Source: an uncultured Collinsella sp. (GTDB lineage: Bacteria > Actinomycetota > Coriobacteriia > Coriobacteriales > Coriobacteriaceae). From it: a stretch of 26,531 bases of DNA. Positions 6,490 to 14,956 of this stretch are shown piece after piece (the first letter of the stretch is position 1; the number at the start of each line of letters is the position of its first letter). Location: assembly GCA_902465115.1 (NCBI GenBank), contig CABQMC010000004.1, forward strand, positions 1 to 26,531, in the 5' to 3' direction. Below the pieces are notes generated by a model that searched no databases, had not been told where the DNA came from, and saw only the letters and a program-made list of their open reading frames with translations. Made by a program: the position numbers and the translations under genes.

Positions 6490-7791
6490 ATGCAGCGACA
6501 GCTTATGAGCGAACTTATCGCTTGGAAATCAAGGACGAATCGCAAACCTCTCTTGCTTAAGGGAGCCCGCCAGACAGGAAAGACTTGGCTTCTTAACGAA
6601 TTCGCAAGCCAGCAGTATCGAAACGTCATTCGTTTTGACTTTATGCTCGAGCCGAGCACACGCTCGCTGTTCGATGGGGACCTCGACCCCAAGCGCATCA
6701 TCTCCCAGATAGAACTCCTACGTGGCCAAACTGTAACGCCAGCAGACACGCTCATCATCTTCGACGAGATCCAAGAGGCCCCGCGCGGGATCACCTCGCT
6801 CAAGTACTTCAACGAGCTTGCACCCGAATACCACATCGTAGCAGCCGGTTCCTATATGGGCCTCGCGCTCCGACGCGAAAACGAGTCATTTCCCGTCGGC
6901 AAAATCGACCAGCTCACCATGCGTCCCATGGGGTTCGCCGAGTTCGTTCGTGCCGTCGACGGCGACCCGCTCGCCGACGCCATCCTTGCCGCAGACATGA
7001 ACCTTCTAGCAAACGTTACCGAAAAGCTCGAACACTTGCTCAAGGAATACCTTGTTGTCGGCGGTATGCCCGAAGTTGTCTCCGCTTTCGCCGAGACACG
7101 CGGCTTCATCGAAGCCCGAAGGCTTCAGCAGCAAATCATCGAGGCTTACGAATCCGATTTTGGCAAACATGCACCCGCCCGCATCATCGAGCGCATGAGG
7201 TTGGTTTGGAAATCCCTTCCCGGCCAGCTTGCCAAAGAGAACAAGAAGTTTGTCTATGGCGCCCTTCGCCCCGGAGCGCGCGCACGCGATTTCGAGGAAA
7301 GCCTCCAGTGGCTCACGGACTACGGAATCGTTCATAAGGTGCCACGTGTTTCCGCTCTAAAGGCGCCGCTCTCGAGCTACGAAGACCTCTCGGGCTTCAA
7401 ACTGTTCTGCATCGACACCGGCATCCTCGGAGCGCTCTCCGGTCTCTCTCCGGCCATCGTTCTTAACGGATCCGCTGTTTTTACCGAGTTCAAAGGTTCG
7501 CTGACCGAACAATACGTCGCGCAGGAGCTTTTGCTCCAGGACAAAACTCCCGCGTATTGGTCCTCTACCTCTGGCAATGCCGAAACCGACTTTGCCATCG
7601 ACCATGCGGGAACCGTGCTTCCGCTTGAGGTCAAGGCGGCAGAGAACCTTAAAGCGAAGAGTCTGAAAATAGCCTGCGAAAAATTCAAGCTCGAGCGTTG
7701 CGTGAGGAGCTCCCTGGCGGCATATAGAGACGAGGGCATGCTCGTCAATATTCCGCTTTGGGAGATTGGGCAAATCGACAAGCTGGCATAG
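6490..7791 (+). CDS. AAA-type ATPase with DUF4143 C-terminal domain
   Basis: A 433-residue protein. The N-terminal ATPase (AAA_14 type) has Walker A GARQTGKTWLL near residue 26 and Walker B TLIIFDEIQEAP near 92, with a sensor-like IVAAGSYMG. The C-terminal DUF4143 region ends in a PD-(D/E)XK-like patch: AETDFAID followed by LPLEVKAAE, where D, E and K are in the right order for a nuclease fold. The biological role of the family is poorly known; members are often accessory genes near mobile DNA. The ATG at 6490 follows GGGAGG closely; a TTG at 6478 is in frame but lies before the ribosome-binding site. Base composition is visibly less GC-rich than the neighbours, and it sits right after a tRNA gene, so acquisition by transfer is likely. 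No integrase is present. Confidence 0.85.
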   Translation: MQRQLMSELIAWKSRTNRKPLLLKGARQTGKTWLLNEFASQQYRNVIRFDFMLEPSTRSLFDGDLDPKRIISQIELLRGQTVTPADTLIIFDEIQEAPRGITSLKYFNELAPEYHIVAAGSYMGLALRRENESFPVGKIDQLTMRPMGFAEFVRAVDGDPLADAILAADMNLLANVTEKLEHLLKEYLVVGGMPEVVSAFAETRGFIEARRLQQQIIEAYESDFGKHAPARIIERMRLVWKSLPGQLAKENKKFVYGALRPGARARDFEESLQWLTDYGIVHKVPRVSALKAPLSSYEDLSGFKLFCIDTGILGALSGLSPAIVLNGSAVFTEFKGSLTEQYVAQELLLQDKTPAYWSSTSGNAETDFAIDHAGTVLPLEVKAAENLKAKSLKIACEKFKLERCVRSSLAAYRDEGMLVNIPLWEIGQIDKLA

Positions 7792-7798
7792 GCGCTGT

Positions 7799-7905
7799 GG
7801 GGACGCCCCGCAAGGACTGTCCCCAGGTGCCGACTGTTGAGTTGCGGTGGAATAGGGACTGTTTGGTGCCCGAAAGGGCGATTTTAGTCCGTATTTCACC
7901 GCAAC
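7799..7905 (+). repeat. Intergenic hairpin block with a 20-bp inverted repeat
   Basis: After the ATPase stop, GGGGAC (7799-7804) pairs with GTCCCC (7819-7824). Then a 20-base arm at 7841-7860 (GTTGCGGTGG start) is repeated inverted at 7886-7905 with only two imperfect positions, one of them G-U on the plus strand. Inside the 25-base loop GCCC-GAAA-GGGC makes a second small hairpin. CTTATTTA follows, so this may serve as the ATPase terminator, or be a REP/MITE-like element. Confidence 0.7.
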
Positions 7906-7909
7906 TTAT

Positions 7910-8911
7910 TTAGAGGGTGCTGAGCTCTGGGGTCCAGGAGATGGTGGGGGTCGTGCCGTCGAGAACCTCGTTGATGGTGGCGGCCATGCCGGCGAGCAGG
8001 CTGTTCTCGCTTACGGTGAGCGTCTTGTAGCCGCCGGCTCGCATGAGCTCGCGAATTACCACGGCACCTGCCAAGATCACGCCCGCGCGCTTGGGCTGCA
8101 CGCCTGGCAGTGCAGCGATACCCTCCACATCCAGCGTAGACATACAATCGATGGCGGCCGAGATCTGCTCCATCGAAAGCTCGCGCAGGTGCACAAAGCT
8201 CGAGTCGTACGGCTCCAGTTCGTGGACCAGCGCCACGAGCGTGGTGACGGTACCGCCCACCGCAACGAGGCGCTCGGCGCGCTCAAAGTCGCTGGGCAGG
8301 CCCTCAAAATAGGCGGAGAACTGCTCGCCCGCCCACGCGGCAGCGGCAGCAAGCTCCCCGTCCGCAGGCGGCAACGCGGAGAAGAAGCGCTCCGTCACGC
8401 GGCGGCAGCCAATGTCCAGCGAGCGCGTCCCTTCCAGCGCAAAGACCCCGCGCTCCGGCGCATACACGCCCGTCGCGAGCTCCGTGGAGCCGCCGCCCGA
8501 ATCGGCGACGATAATGCGTTCACCGGCAAAGTCGTGCGCCACGCCAAAAAACGTCAGGCGCGCCTCGACCTCGCCCGGAATCACCTGCGGCTCAAGCCCC
8601 AGCTCGTGCAGGCCGTCCAGCAGCAGGGCGGCGTTGGACGCATCGCGCGCGGCGCTCGTGCACGTGGTGCAGATGCACGCGGCGCCAAAGGTACGCGCCT
8701 CGTCCACAAACATACGGCACGCAGCGAGCACGCGCTCAACGGCCGCCTCGCAAAAGCGACCCGTCGCGTCCACGCCCTCGCCCAGGTCGGTAATCTCGGT
8801 ATGCTTGGACGATTCCACAATCGCTCCGCCCTCGACCTGGGCCAACACCAGTCGCGACGACACCGTTCCCAGGTCGATCGCGGCTACCTTATAGCGTTTG
8901 CAATTTGTCAT
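7910..8911 (-). CDS. Ppx/GppA-family phosphatase (exopolyphosphatase-like)
   Basis: A 333-residue protein of the ASKHA fold. The phosphate-1 loop is AAIDLGTVSSRLVLA near residue 10, and the phosphate-2 loop is VADSGGGSTELATG near 139. IPGEVEARLTFFGV carries the catalytic acid region (usually GEEEAR), and LVAVGGTVTTLVAL lies near 226. It is the short form without the C-terminal HD-like domain of E. coli Ppx, as in actinobacterial Ppx proteins. It should hydrolyse polyphosphate or pppGpp; the sequence does not separate the two. The ATG at 8911 lies 20 bases after the FtsB/DivIC-like gene and the two form an operon. In many actinobacteria a DUF501 gene stands between them, but it is absent here. 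Confidence 0.9.
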   Translation of the reverse strand: MTNCKRYKVAAIDLGTVSSRLVLAQVEGGAIVESSKHTEITDLGEGVDATGRFCEAAVERVLAACRMFVDEARTFGAACICTTCTSAARDASNAALLLDGLHELGLEPQVIPGEVEARLTFFGVAHDFAGERIIVADSGGGSTELATGVYAPERGVFALEGTRSLDIGCRRVTERFFSALPPADGELAAAAAWAGEQFSAYFEGLPSDFERAERLVAVGGTVTTLVALVHELEPYDSSFVHLRELSMEQISAAIDCMSTLDVEGIAALPGVQPKRAGVILAGAVVIRELMRAGGYKTLTVSENSLLAGMAATINEVLDGTTPTISWTPELSTL

Positions 8912-8931
8912 TGCGGGCTCCCCTCCGGGCG

Positions 8932-9693
8932 CTATTTGCCGTTGGACACGACCGTCTGGCCCTCGACGCCGTTAAACCCAAACAGCATGTCGAGCGCTTG
9001 GATGTACCACGGCGCGTCCTTGCCGACTTCTTCGATTTCCTTGGCAACTTCGCTGGCCTTCTTGGCGTTCGACGACTTCTGGGTCGACGAGGCATCCGAA
9101 TCGTCGTCCAGACCCTGCACTTCAATCCTCTTCTCGCCGGGCATCACCAGGCCCAGATCCTCGGACGCCGCATCCTTAATGCCCTCCTCCGAGAGCAGTT
9201 TGTCGACGCTTTTTTGCAGCCCATCATTGTATTGCTGACGAATCTCGACCTGCTTGGCCAAGATATCGCTCGAACGCTTTGCCACATACAGATCGCGCAC
9301 GGGGAAATACAGGCTCACGAGCACCAGGGCAACGACAATGCCGATGAATAGCCCTCGCTGAGGACCGTGGGTAAAGTCGTAGATCGCCTTGACCACCGCG
9401 TTGTCGTTGGCGTAGTGCATAAAGTCCGAGCCCGAAAAACGGTTCGAAGGCCTGCTCGACCTATCGTGCGTTTGAGCCGACGAGCGCTGAGCATGCGACG
9501 AACGTGCCGGGCGCACTGGTCCATCTGTCGAAGTATTCACTTGAGCATCGGGGCGCGAGGTACTTGTCGGGCGCTGCATGGAGCGGTCGGCGCCGGCGTA
9601 GGCGGACCCACCGAGCTGCACCGTGCGCGCACGGCGAGGCGACGGCTCACGCGAACCGGCGGAATAGTACCTGTTGTCGTAAATCTGATCCAT
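8932..9693 (-). CDS. Septum formation initiator (FtsB/DivIC-like)
   Basis: A 253-residue bitopic membrane protein. The first 110 residues are basic and disordered, rich in Ser, Arg, Pro and Thr. One membrane helix lies at about 114-131 (GLFIGIVVALVLVSLYFP), then a heptad-rich helix (ILAKQVEIRQQYNDGLQKS) and the conserved region EEGIKDAASEDLGLVMPGE of the DivIC/FtsB family. These proteins link FtsL/FtsQ to the septal synthase at midcell. The start at 9693 follows AAGGCG; a longer frame upstream to 9819 crosses the enolase terminator and is not used. The long cytoplasmic tail is typical of actinobacteria. Location between enolase and ppx matches the conserved actinobacterial order and supports the call. 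Confidence 0.85.
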   Translation of the reverse strand: MDQIYDNRYYSAGSREPSPRRARTVQLGGSAYAGADRSMQRPTSTSRPDAQVNTSTDGPVRPARSSHAQRSSAQTHDRSSRPSNRFSGSDFMHYANDNAVVKAIYDFTHGPQRGLFIGIVVALVLVSLYFPVRDLYVAKRSSDILAKQVEIRQQYNDGLQKSVDKLLSEEGIKDAASEDLGLVMPGEKRIEVQGLDDDSDASSTQKSSNAKKASEVAKEIEEVGKDAPWYIQALDMLFGFNGVEGQTVVSNGK

Positions 9694-9784
9694 GTGCGCC
9701 TTGTGCGGTTGAGGTTTGTTTGCGCTAAGTATTCTAGTTATAGCACGAGCGCCCGCACCGCCTTCGCCAGCCTTTGCTCGACAT

Positions 9785-9817
9785 AAAAAAGGCGCTGAGT
9801 CATATGGCCCAGCGCCC
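9785..9817 (-). terminator. Intrinsic terminator of enolase
   Basis: On the minus strand GGCGCTG (9816-9810) pairs with CAGCGCC (9797-9791) around a 12-base loop, followed by six T (9790-9785). It lies about 75 bases after the enolase stop and isolates the FtsB/DivIC-ppx pair, which therefore needs its own promoter in 9694-9784; I see only AT-rich hexamers there, no convincing pair. Confidence 0.85.
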
Positions 9818-9889
9818 AATGGTGCTCAACAGCGCCCGGCTGGAGCAAGGCAAATCCGAGTCTTCCCCGCCCCCGCGACCTCCGCGTGC

Positions 9890-11191
<1,302 letters not shown>

Positions 11192-11224
11192 TCACTTGGA
11201 AACGTAGTGGATGCAAGCGACCGG

Positions 11225-11297
11225 CTGACCGTGCACCGTCAGTGCGCCTCCGTAAGTTAGCCATGTCGCACTTTTTGCATTATGCCCTAAGTTAGCC
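11225..11297 (-). promoter_or_regulatory. Enolase 5' control region with a dyad and a direct repeat
   Basis: Reading toward eno, GGCTAACTTA occurs twice (11297-11288 and 11262-11253), exactly 35 bases apart, and the second is followed by the 18-base dyad CTGAC-G-GTGCAC-G-GTCAG (11242-11225). CATAAT (11284-11279) between the repeats may be the -10, but no good -35 is visible. The layout is compatible with regulator binding around the start of transcription; the regulator is unknown. Confidence 0.4.
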
Positions 11298-11317
11298 GAG
11301 GGATACACTTGATTTTC

Positions 11318-11364
11318 GAAAAATTTAGCGGGAACGATGAGGCATGTCAGCCCGTCGTTCCCGC
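11318..11364 (-). terminator. Intrinsic terminator of mazG
   Basis: GCGGGAACGA (11364-11355 on the minus strand) pairs with TCGTTCCCGC (11337-11328): a perfect 10-bp stem with a 17-base loop. CTAAATTTTTCG follows on the minus strand. It starts 5 bases beyond the mazG stop. Confidence 0.8.
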
Positions 11365-11368
11365 AGTC

Positions 11369-12209
11369 TTACTCCTCCGCCTTTGCGGCATCCCACAGGT
11401 CGTTGAGGCCGTGGGTCGAGAGCTCGGCCAGATCCACGTGGGCATCGGCCGCCATCTGCTCCATCGCAGCCCAGCGACGGCGAAACTTGGCCGTGCTCGC
11501 GCGCAGGGCGCTCTCGGCGTCGATACCCTCCTTGCGCGCGACGTTGACCAGGGCAAAGAGCAGATCGCCAAACTCCATTTCGCGCTCGGGCGAGCCAGGG
11601 GCCTCGGCCTCAAACTCGGAACGCTCCTCGGCAACCTCGTCCCACACGTCCTGGACCGGCAGCCGCCTTGCGCGACACCTTCTGAGCCTGCATCAGCGCC
11701 GGCAGATGCGTGGGCACGCCGTCGAGCAGACCCTCGGGCGCGGCCTCGCCCGCCGCCACGGCCTTGTCCTTGGCAGCCCTCTCGGCAAGCTTGACCTCGT
11801 CCCAAATCTTGAGTACCTCGTCGGAGCTGTCGGCATCTACATCGCCAAACACGTGCGGATGACGGCGGATGAGCTTGGCATCGATATCACGCGCCACGTC
11901 GGCCAGTGTAAACTCGCCGGCGTCCGCCGCAATCTGCGCATGCAGCACGACCTGCATGAGCACGTCGCCCAGCTCCTCGCGTAGGTGAACCGCGTCGTCC
12001 GCCTCGATGCAGTCGAGCGCCTCGTAGGCCTCCTCGATCATGTTCTTGCCAATGCTGCGGTGCGTCTGCTCACGGTCCCACGGGCAGCCATCGGGCTGAC
12101 GCAGACGCCAGATGGTCTGCACCAGATGCTGCAGCTCGGTCGACGCGTCTACCAGCGTGGACAGATCGCGCGAGCCCTCGGCATTTTGCTGAGCCATGTG
12201 CTGCGCCAT
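11369..12209 (-). pseudogene. mazG: MazG nucleoside triphosphate pyrophosphohydrolase, frameshifted
   Basis: MazG hydrolyses NTPs and dNTPs to monophosphate and pyrophosphate and uses two similar domains. The first is present in frame from 12209 (WRLRQPDGCPWDREQTHRSI, EEAYEAL, REELGDVLMQVV). The second is in another frame (VWDEVAEERSEFE, EFGDLLFALVNVARK) and ends at 11369. The join is near 11655-11659, after SRKAAAG. The family has about six more residues there (GFDWP-type, before VQDVWDEV), so about 17 bases look deleted (3n+2), and the first frame runs to a stop at 11610. Both metal-binding EExxE/ExxD motif pairs are otherwise intact. A GTG at 11647 could start the second half separately. 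Either a real recent mutation or an assembly fault. The start overlaps the ribosome-binding region at the end of the yfcE-like gene (2-base gap). Confidence 0.85.
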
Positions 12210-12211
12210 GG

Positions 12212-12760
12212 TTAGTCCTCCTCCAGGATCACGTGGCGGAACGCACCGCCCTCGTAGATGCCGTAGCTGTGCGTGCCGTCCTTGGGGATGCTCACGCTAC
12301 CGGGGTTGAAGAGCCACAGGCCCGGGTGCGCGGCGCTTTCCTCGTTGACCTTGATGTGCGTATGGCCGTAGACGAGCGCGGAGCCCTCGGGCAACGCGGG
12401 CGCGTGGTCGACGCTGTTGTGCATGCCGGCGCCAAAGACATGGCCGTGCGTCAGGAACAGCTCGCGGCCGGTCTCGTCGAACAGCGTGGCATAGTCGGCC
12501 ATGACGGGGAAGTCGAGCACCATCTGGTCGACCTCGGCGTCGCAGTTGCCGCGCACCGCGATGATGCGGTCGGCCAGGGCGTTAAGCAGCGGGATTACGC
12601 GCTTGGGGGCGTAATCGCGCGGCAGGTCGTTGCGCGGACCGTGGTAGAGCAGGTCGCCCAGCAGCACGATGCGGTCAGGCTGCTCGGACTCGATGGCGGC
12701 GCAGAGGCGCTCGGTCCAATATGCCGAGCCGTGGATATCGGAGGCGATGAGGTATTTCAT
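12212..12760 (-). CDS. yfcE: YfcE-type phosphodiesterase
   Basis: A 182-residue metallophosphoesterase of the YfcE/MJ0936 group. The metal ligands appear in order: SDIHGS (D8, H10), LLGDLLYHGPRN, AVRGNCDAEVD, LTHGHVFGAG and YGHTH, followed by NPGSVSIPKDG, which is typical of YfcE. Known members cleave phosphodiesters such as bis-pNPP; the physiological substrate is not settled. The ATG at 12760 follows AAAGGA. The gene ends 2 bases before mazG, whose ribosome-binding site GGAGGAGG lies inside this coding end, so the two are translationally coupled. The upstream LarC-like gene ends 60 bases before the start and may be part of the same transcript. Confidence 0.88.
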   Translation of the reverse strand: MKYLIASDIHGSAYWTERLCAAIESEQPDRIVLLGDLLYHGPRNDLPRDYAPKRVIPLLNALADRIIAVRGNCDAEVDQMVLDFPVMADYATLFDETGRELFLTHGHVFGAGMHNSVDHAPALPEGSALVYGHTHIKVNEESAAHPGLWLFNPGSVSIPKDGTHSYGIYEGGAFRHVILEED

Positions 12761-12820
12761 GGGGAGATCCTTTCGAATGGGGTTGATATGGCTAGGCGCA
12801 GGATGTCGCCACCAGCCGCG

Positions 12821-13306
12821 TTATTCAAATCGCAGTGCCGCGCTCTGGGCCGTCTGCATCACGCGCTGGAGCGGCACATTATGCTCGCGAGCGAGACGGG
12901 CGCAGTCCTCGTACTCGGGCGCTGCACGCTCGCTGCCGTCGGGCAGGGTGGCCACCTTGACGGCCACCTCGCCCCAAGGCGTCGCCACTTGTTCAAAGTG
13001 GCGCGGCAGGCAGACGCGCTCCATGACCTGGCGGCGGATGCCATTGGTCGTAGTTTCCAAAAAGATAATCGTCTGTAGACGTTCGATATCCTCATGCGAG
13101 CAGATCACCTGCAGCTGCCAGCCGGGACGGCCTTTCTTGCAATAAACGGGCAGCCAGTGCACCTCGCGCGCACCGGCCTCGCGCAGGCGGTCGGCGGCGT
13201 AGGCGAGCACCTCGGGCGACGCATCGTCGATGTCGCATTCCAGCTTGACGATGGTCTCGGGCGCATCGGTCTCGCGAGACAGCGGAGATTTGCTATCGCA
13301 TGGCAT
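12821..13306 (-). CDS. Stand-alone C-terminal domain of nickel-pincer cofactor protein LarC
   Basis: A 161-residue protein that matches the C-terminal third of LarC (DUF111): ECDIDDASPEVLAYAADRL, WLPVYCKKGRPGWQLQVIC, FLETTTNGIRRQVMERVCLP, TPWGEVAVKVATLPDG and APEYEDCARLAREHNVPLQ. LarC inserts nickel into the pyridinium dithiocarboxylate precursor of the lactate racemase cofactor. The rest of LarC is not encoded here, nor are larB, larE or larA. In Lactobacillus plantarum LarC is made from two frames (LarC1 and LarC2), so a separate LarC2 has precedent. The start at 13306 is chosen because AAAGGAG precedes it at 9 bases; in-frame codons further up would include that site. A partner LarC1 elsewhere in the genome, or another metal role, are both possible. 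Confidence 0.8.
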   Translation of the reverse strand: MPCDSKSPLSRETDAPETIVKLECDIDDASPEVLAYAADRLREAGAREVHWLPVYCKKGRPGWQLQVICSHEDIERLQTIIFLETTTNGIRRQVMERVCLPRHFEQVATPWGEVAVKVATLPDGSERAAPEYEDCARLAREHNVPLQRVMQTAQSAALRFE

Positions 13307-13656
13307 ACGGTCCGGCTCCTTTCCGCACGGGCTCGTTTTGTTCATCCAAACGCTAGCACATCGCGGGCGGCGTGGGGGCGGCGTCATGGGATGGGCGGGA
13401 CTTTTGCCCGTCGCGGACGTCGGCATGCGCCGGGATCGTCCTCGCCCCTATCCAAACGTGTACGTCAGCCTCCAAACATGTCATTTTTTGTCGGTTTTGG
13501 AGGCTGACGTACATGTTTTGAGGCAGGGTCGATGTCGTGCGGCAGCCCTTGCGCGCCGCCTGCCCTTTCCAGTCGGTTTCGACTTGTGGCGTTCCCGGCG
13601 CGCTAGGGGTCGCGCCATTACAATGGAGCGGATTCGCCAAATGCAAAGGAGTCGCC
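13307..13656. other. Divergent intergenic region with a long inverted repeat
   Basis: A 350-base gap between the LarC-like gene (minus) and the PHP phosphatase (plus). It holds the inverted repeat at 13454-13518, a perfect small hairpin GGCGCG/CGCGCC (13597-13602 and 13611-13616), and TACAAT at 13619-13624, a possible -10 for the PHP gene with no good -35. No further gene is supported. Confidence 0.6.
13454..13518. repeat. 23-bp inverted repeat, possible REP/MITE-like element
   Basis: AAACGTGTACGTCAGCCTCC (from 13454) continues AAA to 13476 and is repeated inverted at 13496-13518. Twenty-two of 23 pairs are Watson-Crick and one (13458 with 13514) is G-U in plus-strand RNA. The 19-base loop contains TTTTTT. 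No coding or terminator role is clear from its position between divergent genes. Confidence 0.85.
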
Positions 13657-14565
13657 ATGTCCGCCAGCCCGCTGATCGATTGCCATACCCACACCTCGTT
13701 CTCGGACGGTCATGCCTCGTTTGAGGACAACGTTCGCGCCGCTGCCGCGGCCGGGTGCCGCGTCATGGTCTCAACCGACCATCTCACCCTGCCCGCCAGC
13801 ATGGATGCCAACTGCGAAGTGCAGGTTACTGAGGGCGACCTGCCGGCACATCGTCTGGCTTTTGAGGATGCTCGCAAGCTTGCCGCGCAGATTGCGCCGG
13901 AGCTCAGCTTTATCTATGGCTTTGAATGCGATTGGTACGAGGGCTGCGAGCCTTTGGTCGAGCGCTGGTCCCGAGGCGCCGTCGTGCGCCTGGGCAGCGT
14001 GCATTGGATTGGTAACCCAGGCGATATTGCGGCAGGTGCTGCGGGCACGGCGGGGACGGAGGACGTCGCTCGTCCCGATACGCCCGATTCGCGCTGCGGC
14101 TGGATCGACGATGACACCAACCTGCACGTTTGGGAAAACCTGGGGGTACGCGGCGTGTGGGAGCGCTACGTCGACGACTGGTGCCGCGCCTGCGAGAGCC
14201 CGCTCAACTTTGATGTAATGGCTCACCCCGACCTGGTCATGCGCTTTTCGAAAGAGGGCTTTGCGCCCGACTTTGACCCCGCGCCGTTCTGGGGGCAGAT
14301 GGCCGAGTGTGCACACGACACGGGCCGCCGCGTTGAGGTCTCGACCGCCGCACCGCGCAAGGGCCTCGACGACTACTATCCCGCCGGATTGCTGCGTTGC
14401 TTTGCCCACGCCGAGGTGCCGATCACTTTTGGCTCGGACGCACACCGCGCCTGCGACATCTGCTGGAACATCCGTGAAGCCCAGGCACACGCCTACGACT
14501 GCGGCTACCGAACCTTCGGCATCCCCCACGCCACCGGCGAATGGGAATCCACACCCCTCGCCTAA
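13657..14565 (+). CDS. PHP-domain histidinol-phosphatase
   Basis: A 302-residue PHP-superfamily protein with the metal-binding set DCHTHTSFSDGH (residues 8-19), STDH near 39, FECDWYEG near 89, GSVHWIG, VMAHPDLVMRF and GSDAHRACD near the C terminus. These place it with the HisJ/HisK-type phosphatases that remove phosphate from histidinol phosphate, the step before HisD. The ATG at 13657 follows AAAGGAG; the open frame further upstream lacks such a site. It is convergent with the end of the his operon, which lacks any other histidinol phosphatase, so the function is well supported by context. An insert with Gly/Ala-rich sequence (AAGAAGTAGTEDVARP) lies near 128-143. Another PHP phosphoesterase activity remains possible. 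Confidence 0.85.
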   Translation: MSASPLIDCHTHTSFSDGHASFEDNVRAAAAAGCRVMVSTDHLTLPASMDANCEVQVTEGDLPAHRLAFEDARKLAAQIAPELSFIYGFECDWYEGCEPLVERWSRGAVVRLGSVHWIGNPGDIAAGAAGTAGTEDVARPDTPDSRCGWIDDDTNLHVWENLGVRGVWERYVDDWCRACESPLNFDVMAHPDLVMRFSKEGFAPDFDPAPFWGQMAECAHDTGRRVEVSTAAPRKGLDDYYPAGLLRCFAHAEVPITFGSDAHRACDICWNIREAQAHAYDCGYRTFGIPHATGEWESTPLA

Positions 14566-14597
14566 CTAGTCGTTTAAGAACGTCCCCAATGACTAGT
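14565..14597. terminator. Hairpin between convergent phosphatase gene and hisE
   Basis: ACTAGTC (14565-14571) pairs with GACTAGT (14591-14597) around 19 bases. The stem covers the stop codons of both convergent genes. There is no T-run, so termination by this hairpin is only possible, not shown. Confidence 0.35.
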
Positions 14598-14910
14598 GAC
14601 GGCGGGCGTTGAGTTCGCCGGCAAGCTCGTCGAGGGTGATACCGTAGCGCTCAAGGGTTACGAGCAGGTGGTAGATCAGGTCGCCGGCCTCGTAGCGGAT
14701 GTGATCGTGATCGTTATCCTTGCAGGCCATGATCACCTCGCTCGCCTCCTCGGCAAGCTTCTTGAGCAGCTCATCCTCGACGTCGGTCAGCAAACGAGCG
14801 GTATAGCTCTCCTGCGGCGATGCTTCACGACGACCGTGAATCACCTCGGCCAGACCTGTCAGCGTCTCTCCGATATTTCCATCCTGAACGTTTGCGGTGC
14901 GCACACCCAT
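14593..14910 (-). CDS. hisE: Phosphoribosyl-ATP pyrophosphatase
   Basis: A 105-residue HisE. It hydrolyses phosphoribosyl-ATP to phosphoribosyl-AMP and pyrophosphate, the second step of histidine synthesis. The MazG-like all-helical fold shows in SYTARLLTDVEDELLKKLAEEASEVI, a KDND segment, then IRYEAGDLIYHLLVTLERYGI with the metal ligands EExxE and ExxD. The ATG at 14910 follows AAAGGA. It is the last gene of the his operon, 46 bases after hisI, and is separate rather than fused to HisI as in enterobacteria. The N-terminal 20 residues (MGVRTANVQDGNIGETLTG) extend slightly beyond the core domain. The gene converges on the PHP phosphatase. Confidence 0.96.
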   Translation of the reverse strand: MGVRTANVQDGNIGETLTGLAEVIHGRREASPQESYTARLLTDVEDELLKKLAEEASEVIMACKDNDHDHIRYEAGDLIYHLLVTLERYGITLDELAGELNARRH

Positions 14911-14956
14911 AGTTCAATCCTTTCTGGTTGGCCAAGCGCCTAGTCGAGCGCCCGTC

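Noticed and set aside
9694..9819. N-terminal extension of the FtsB/DivIC-like protein
   Set aside because: The extension would read through the enolase terminator; the ATG at 9693 has its own ribosome-binding site.
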